Below, piece after piece: positions 61,501 through 64,000 of a stretch of 64,000 bases of DNA. Origin of the DNA: Piscicola geometra. Taxonomy: Eukaryota > Annelida > Clitellata > Hirudinida > Piscicolidae. The position numbers were made by a program, and so were the translations under genes. The notes beneath the pieces are model-generated. The model was not told the DNA's origin. It was given only the letters and a program-made list of their open reading frames with translations, and ran no database searches. Numbering within the stretch: position 1 is the stretch's first letter; every line of letters starts with the position of its first letter. The stretch covers positions 72,501-136,500 of the forward strand of contig OX030962.1 in the NCBI GenBank assembly GCA_943735955.1, read 5' to 3'.

Positions 61501-62407
61501 ACGGTGAAGACAGTGAAGACGATGAAGACGGTGAAGACGGTGAAGACGGTGAAGACGGTGAAGACGGTGAAGACGGTGAAGACGATGAAGACGGTGGAGA
61601 CGGTGAAGACGATGAAGACGGTGAAGACGGTGAAGACGATGAAGACGATGAAGACGAACGATGAAGACGATGAAGACGGTGAAGACGATGAAGACGGTGA
61701 AAACGGTGAAGACGATGAAGACGATGAAGACGATGAAGACGATGAAGACGATGAAGACGATGAAGAAGGTGAAGACGGTGAAGACGGTGAAGACGGTGAA
61801 GACGATGAAGACGGTGAAGACGATGAAGACGATGAAGACGATGAAGACGATGAAGACGGTGAAGACGGTGAAGACAGTAAAGACGGTGAAGACGGTGAAG
61901 ACGGTGAAGACGGTGAAGACGATGAAGACGATGAAGACGATGAAGACGATGAAGACGGTGAAGACGGTGAAGACGGTGAAGACGGTGAAGACGGTGAAGA
62001 CGGTGAAGACGGTGAAGACGGTGAAGACGGTGAAGACGGTGAAGACGATGAAGACGATGAAGACGGTGAAGACGGTGAAGACGGTGAAGACGATGAAGAC
62101 GATGAACACGATGAACACGATGAAGACGAACGATGAAGACGAACGATGAAGACGATGAAGACGAACGATGAAGACGATGAAGACGAACGATGAAGACGAT
62201 GAAGACGATGAAGACGGTGAAGACAGTGAAGACGATGAAGACGGTGAAGACGGTGAAGACGGTGAAGACGGTGAAGACGGTGAAGACGGTGAAGACGGTG
62301 AAGACGGTGAAGACGGTGAAGACGATGAAGACGATGAAGACGATGAAGACGGTGAATAGGGTGAAGACGATGAAGACGGTGAAGACGATGAAGACGGTGA
62401 AGACGAT
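58544..62407 (-). repeat. Satellite array 5, inverted, 3.9 kb
   Basis: The same nine-base satellite in reverse orientation (GATGAAGAC and GGTGAAGAC on the plus strand). It differs in composition from array 4. It has longer runs of the GGTGAAGAC (CACCG) form, AGTGAAGAC and GAAGAAGGTG variants, and clusters of the 13-base unit in reverse (AAGACGAACGATG). It contains no spacer island. Its right end, at 62407, is the outer edge of the whole satellite domain. No gene is seen. Confidence 0.97.
60289..60834 (-). repeat. 273-bp tandem duplication in array 5
   Basis: The stretch beginning at 60289 is repeated from 60562, an offset of 273 bp. It includes the AGTGAAGAC unit, a 13-base unit, GAAGAAGGTG and GGTGAAAACGG. 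The second copy has one extra GATGAAGAC unit. Confidence 0.7.
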
Positions 62408-62520
62408 TCGGGAACCGGGAATAGGCTTTCGGAACGGGAACGAGAAGAAACATTCAAATCGGGAACGGGAAGAAACGGTAAGAGGAATCAACGTTTAAAT
62501 CGGGAACGGGATAAACGTGA
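62408..62520 (+). repeat. Short cluster of TCGGGAACGGGA repeats
   Basis: Four copies of TCGGGAACGGGA or close variants start at about 62408 (TCGGGAACCGGGA), 62429 (TCGGAACGGGA), 62459 and 62500. The last two are preceded by CAAA/TAAA and followed by AGAAAC/TAAAC. The cluster sits directly against the end of the satellite and is unrelated to it. Confidence 0.7.
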
Positions 62521-62968
62521 ATAAAAGTTATTGAGATTGGATTCTTTTAAAATTATTCTTAGACAAACTCCTAAGCATAGATATCCTACAAATAACAAGT
62601 ATATAATATATCTGTGCTCCTAAGTATGGAAATATCAATTTCATCGATACTCCATACCAGTGGCGGTGATCTGCGGAAAATCTTGGGGGGGTCTTCCCCA
62701 GGGTTGGAATCAAAGAACCGGTATCGACCAATACAGTAAAAGCAATACTATTTAGTATTGTTTGCTGTAGTGCAAACTATTTTTGTATCAACTATTAATA
62801 TTTTGATCACTAAACATTAAAAAAAAGTTTGATACCCAATAAAAATACTTTTCTATTGCCACTATGAGCGATTTGAAGAAAAAATAGCGATTTTAGTACC
62901 TTTTATTATTTGTCATCTATAAAAATTCAATTACAACTAGCCATCAACCCATCAAACAAATTGTATAA
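62521..62968. other. AT-rich flank without a recognisable gene
   Basis: This is unique AT-rich sequence between the repeat cluster and the retroelement. The 67-codon minus frame at 62528-62731 shows no recognisable domain. A perfect inverted repeat, CAATACTA/TAGTATTG with a two-base loop, lies at 62744-62761. No LTR boundary or primer-binding site could be identified. Confidence 0.5.
62658..62700. mobile_element. Possible DNA-transposon end
   Basis: CAGTGGCGGTGATCTGCGG followed by a run of seven G resembles the CAGTGGCGGATC-type ends with G-runs that recur in invertebrate DNA transposons. I recall the pattern but cannot assign a family. No partner terminal repeat or target-site duplication is visible. 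Confidence 0.25.
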
Positions 62969-63475
62969 CATCTTGTTTTCCATGACTATGACATGCTAAA
63001 GAACGCTGTCAAAAGTTTCCACGAGATGAGCAAAGATGAACTATTTGAATCCTTTCTCCAGTAAACACCCTTCATTGGCAAACCATCCCATTTCCTCTTC
63101 CAAATGACAAAGGTGGCGAAAAAGGTCGGTTCCAACAAGCTCTCCTGCCCAGTCTCGTTCTCGTCATCGCATCACAAATTGGGACTGGACGACCTCGGAA
63201 GACTCGCCGACGAACTACTGCCTCTACTAAAGAGCCAGTCAACTTCTTTCGTCAGCGAATCAAATTTCAACAATCGAGCGTCAACAACAACAAAAACAAG
63301 CTTTATAACAAAAACATTAACTCCATATGCTGAAAACCAGCGGCCCAAGGTTTGCAGAAACCATATATTCTATGGCATTAAAGCGCACACGTGTTGCCAT
63401 TGGTGTCAATGGCCAGACAAATCTGGTTGTAAAACACTCCAGTCGCATGATTCAACTCCAGTGAGGTCGCGATAG
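62969..63475 (+). pseudogene. gag: gag remnant of a Ty3/gypsy-type retrotransposon
   Basis: In one frame, this region reads as the C-terminal half of a retrotransposon Gag, interrupted by an in-frame TAA at 63062-63064. Before the stop lies a helical segment containing YDMLKNAVKSF (from 62987). After it come GKPSHFL (about 63077-63097) and GLDDLGRLADEL (63182-63217), matching the KPS-x-FL and LADxL landmarks of gypsy-type Gag. The end carries a Cys/His knuckle C-x2-H-x9-C-x3-C (Cys at 63353, His at 63362, Cys at 63392 and 63404), including YGIKAHTC, typical of this Gag group. The frame ends with TAG at 63473-63475. The ATG at 63104 is internal, not a start. The N-terminal half is missing or unrecognisable. 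The copy is therefore broken and non-autonomous. Confidence 0.8.
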
Positions 63476-63918
63476 AATTCAGAGCAGTCTTTAAACAACT
63501 AAGCGCGCCAGCATCTGCGGCATCTGGTAGCGCTCTTCAATTGTTGGCCGCTTTCAGGGTTGCGAAATTTTCTTTAGATTTGTTAATTGATACAGGTTCA
63601 TCAATATCTATAATCCCATTGTCAATTTCAAAATCACTTTTATGTTTATTATCACCATCTTATATTCATTTAAAAGCTGCTGATGGTCGTTCAATAGCAG
63701 TACATGAACAAACTCATTTAAAAAGAAATAATAAATCATTACGCAGATCATTTTTTTGGGTTTTTGTCGTGGCTGACGTTTCAAAGCCAATTATTGGTGT
63801 TGATTTTTTATCGAAATTTTACATTAACATAAACTGTTTTGAACGTACAATTGTCGACAACAACACAGGTTTTAAAGCGCCATGTACTTTGAAACTTGTA
63901 CCGAATTACACTGCATGA
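63451..63918 (+). pseudogene. pol: Retropepsin (aspartic protease) remnant of the same retrotransposon
   Basis: This open frame overlaps the end of gag by 25 bases in another frame (shifted by one base). It encodes a retropepsin: the active-site motif LLIDTGSSISIIP has its catalytic Asp at 63589-63591, and the second conserved strand IIGVDFLSKF is at 63790-63819. In a working element it would process the Gag-Pol polyprotein. No slippery heptamer is evident in the overlap, so the frame change may be decay rather than programmed frameshifting; this is open. The frame stops at TGA 63916-63918, before any reverse transcriptase. There is no ATG start; the frame opens just after TGA at 63448-63450. 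Confidence 0.8.
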
Positions 63919-64000
63919 AGCGTTAAGCTCAGAAAACTTACCGGATTTTATTTTCCTGTTATTTGAAAGATACCCTAAAGTTTTTATGCCTCAACAAATA
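63905..64000 (+). pseudogene. pol: Start of the protease-RT linker of the same element, frame-shifted
   Basis: In the frame one base on from the protease, the sequence reads through LPDF (63938-63949) and LFERYPKVFMPQ (63959-63994). This resembles the conserved linker that precedes reverse transcriptase in gypsy-type Pol (Leu-x2-x-Phe/Tyr-Pro-x-Val/Leu-Phe-x-Pro). The element therefore continues past the window but with another frameshift near 63890-63918. The evidence is short; the order gag-protease-linker supports it. Confidence 0.5.

Noticed and set aside
822..62407. Minus-strand acidic (Asp/Glu) and Met-Lys-Thr repeat proteins
   Set aside because: These are the other open frames of the same satellite. 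Each unit supplies an ATG in one frame and a TGA in another, so many overlapping ORFs appear by construction.
822..62407. Telomeric or centromeric repeat
   Set aside because: The unit is not G-rich like telomeric DNA and both sides are flanked by non-telomeric sequence. Its attachment to 18S and promoter-like islands fits a ribosomal spacer better, although dispersal to other sites cannot be excluded here.
62528..62731. 67-residue minus-strand ORF
   Set aside because: It has no domain, lies in AT-rich DNA and overlaps the possible transposon end.
63104..63106. ATG as the start of gag
   Set aside because: The same frame, with Gag-like sequence, extends upstream to the TAA at 63062 and beyond it, so this Met is internal.
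63608..63790. 60-residue minus-strand ORF opposite the protease
   Set aside because: It is a shadow of the retropepsin frame on the other strand.

Overview
This is eukaryotic nuclear DNA, most likely from an invertebrate animal. The first 126 bases are the 5' end of an 18S rRNA gene on the minus strand. The far right end holds a decayed Ty3/gypsy-type retrotransposon. Almost everything between them, about 60.2 kb of 64 kb, is one satellite built on the nine-base unit CATCGTCTT and its sister CACCGTCTT. The 18S start is animal-like but fast-evolving, so I do not name a species; an early-branching nematode or similar lineage is only a guess.

Layout from left to right: 18S 5' end (1-126, minus); a 5' external transcribed spacer with strong hairpins (127-445); a 212-bp block (446-657) that recurs inside the array and is the best candidate for the Pol I gene promoter; a short unique spacer (658-821); satellite array 1 (822-36584); a 456-bp non-satellite block (36585-37040); array 2 (37041-43095); a second 456-bp block (43096-43551); array 3 (43552-45313); a third 456-bp block (45314-45769); array 4 (45770-58543); a head-to-head inversion; array 5 in reverse orientation (58544-62407); a small TCGGGAACGGGA repeat cluster (62408-62511); AT-rich DNA; and gag, protease and the start of the reverse transcriptase linker of a broken retroelement (62969-64000).

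Reading: the window is the intergenic spacer upstream of a ribosomal RNA gene at what looks like an edge of the rDNA locus. The three 456-bp blocks are almost identical to one another. Each contains a near copy of the block just upstream of the 18S gene, and the similarity to the gene-proximal copy stops abruptly at position 446. This is the arrangement known for spacer promoters in Drosophila and Xenopus rDNA. Here the spacers between promoters are a megasatellite rather than the usual few kilobases.

Because the satellite period is nine and the plus-strand unit has no stop codon in any frame, enormous open frames occur (one of 11,105 codons). They are artefacts. I find no convincing protein-coding gene in the window apart from the retroelement remains. 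No tRNA, CRISPR array or prokaryotic feature is present.
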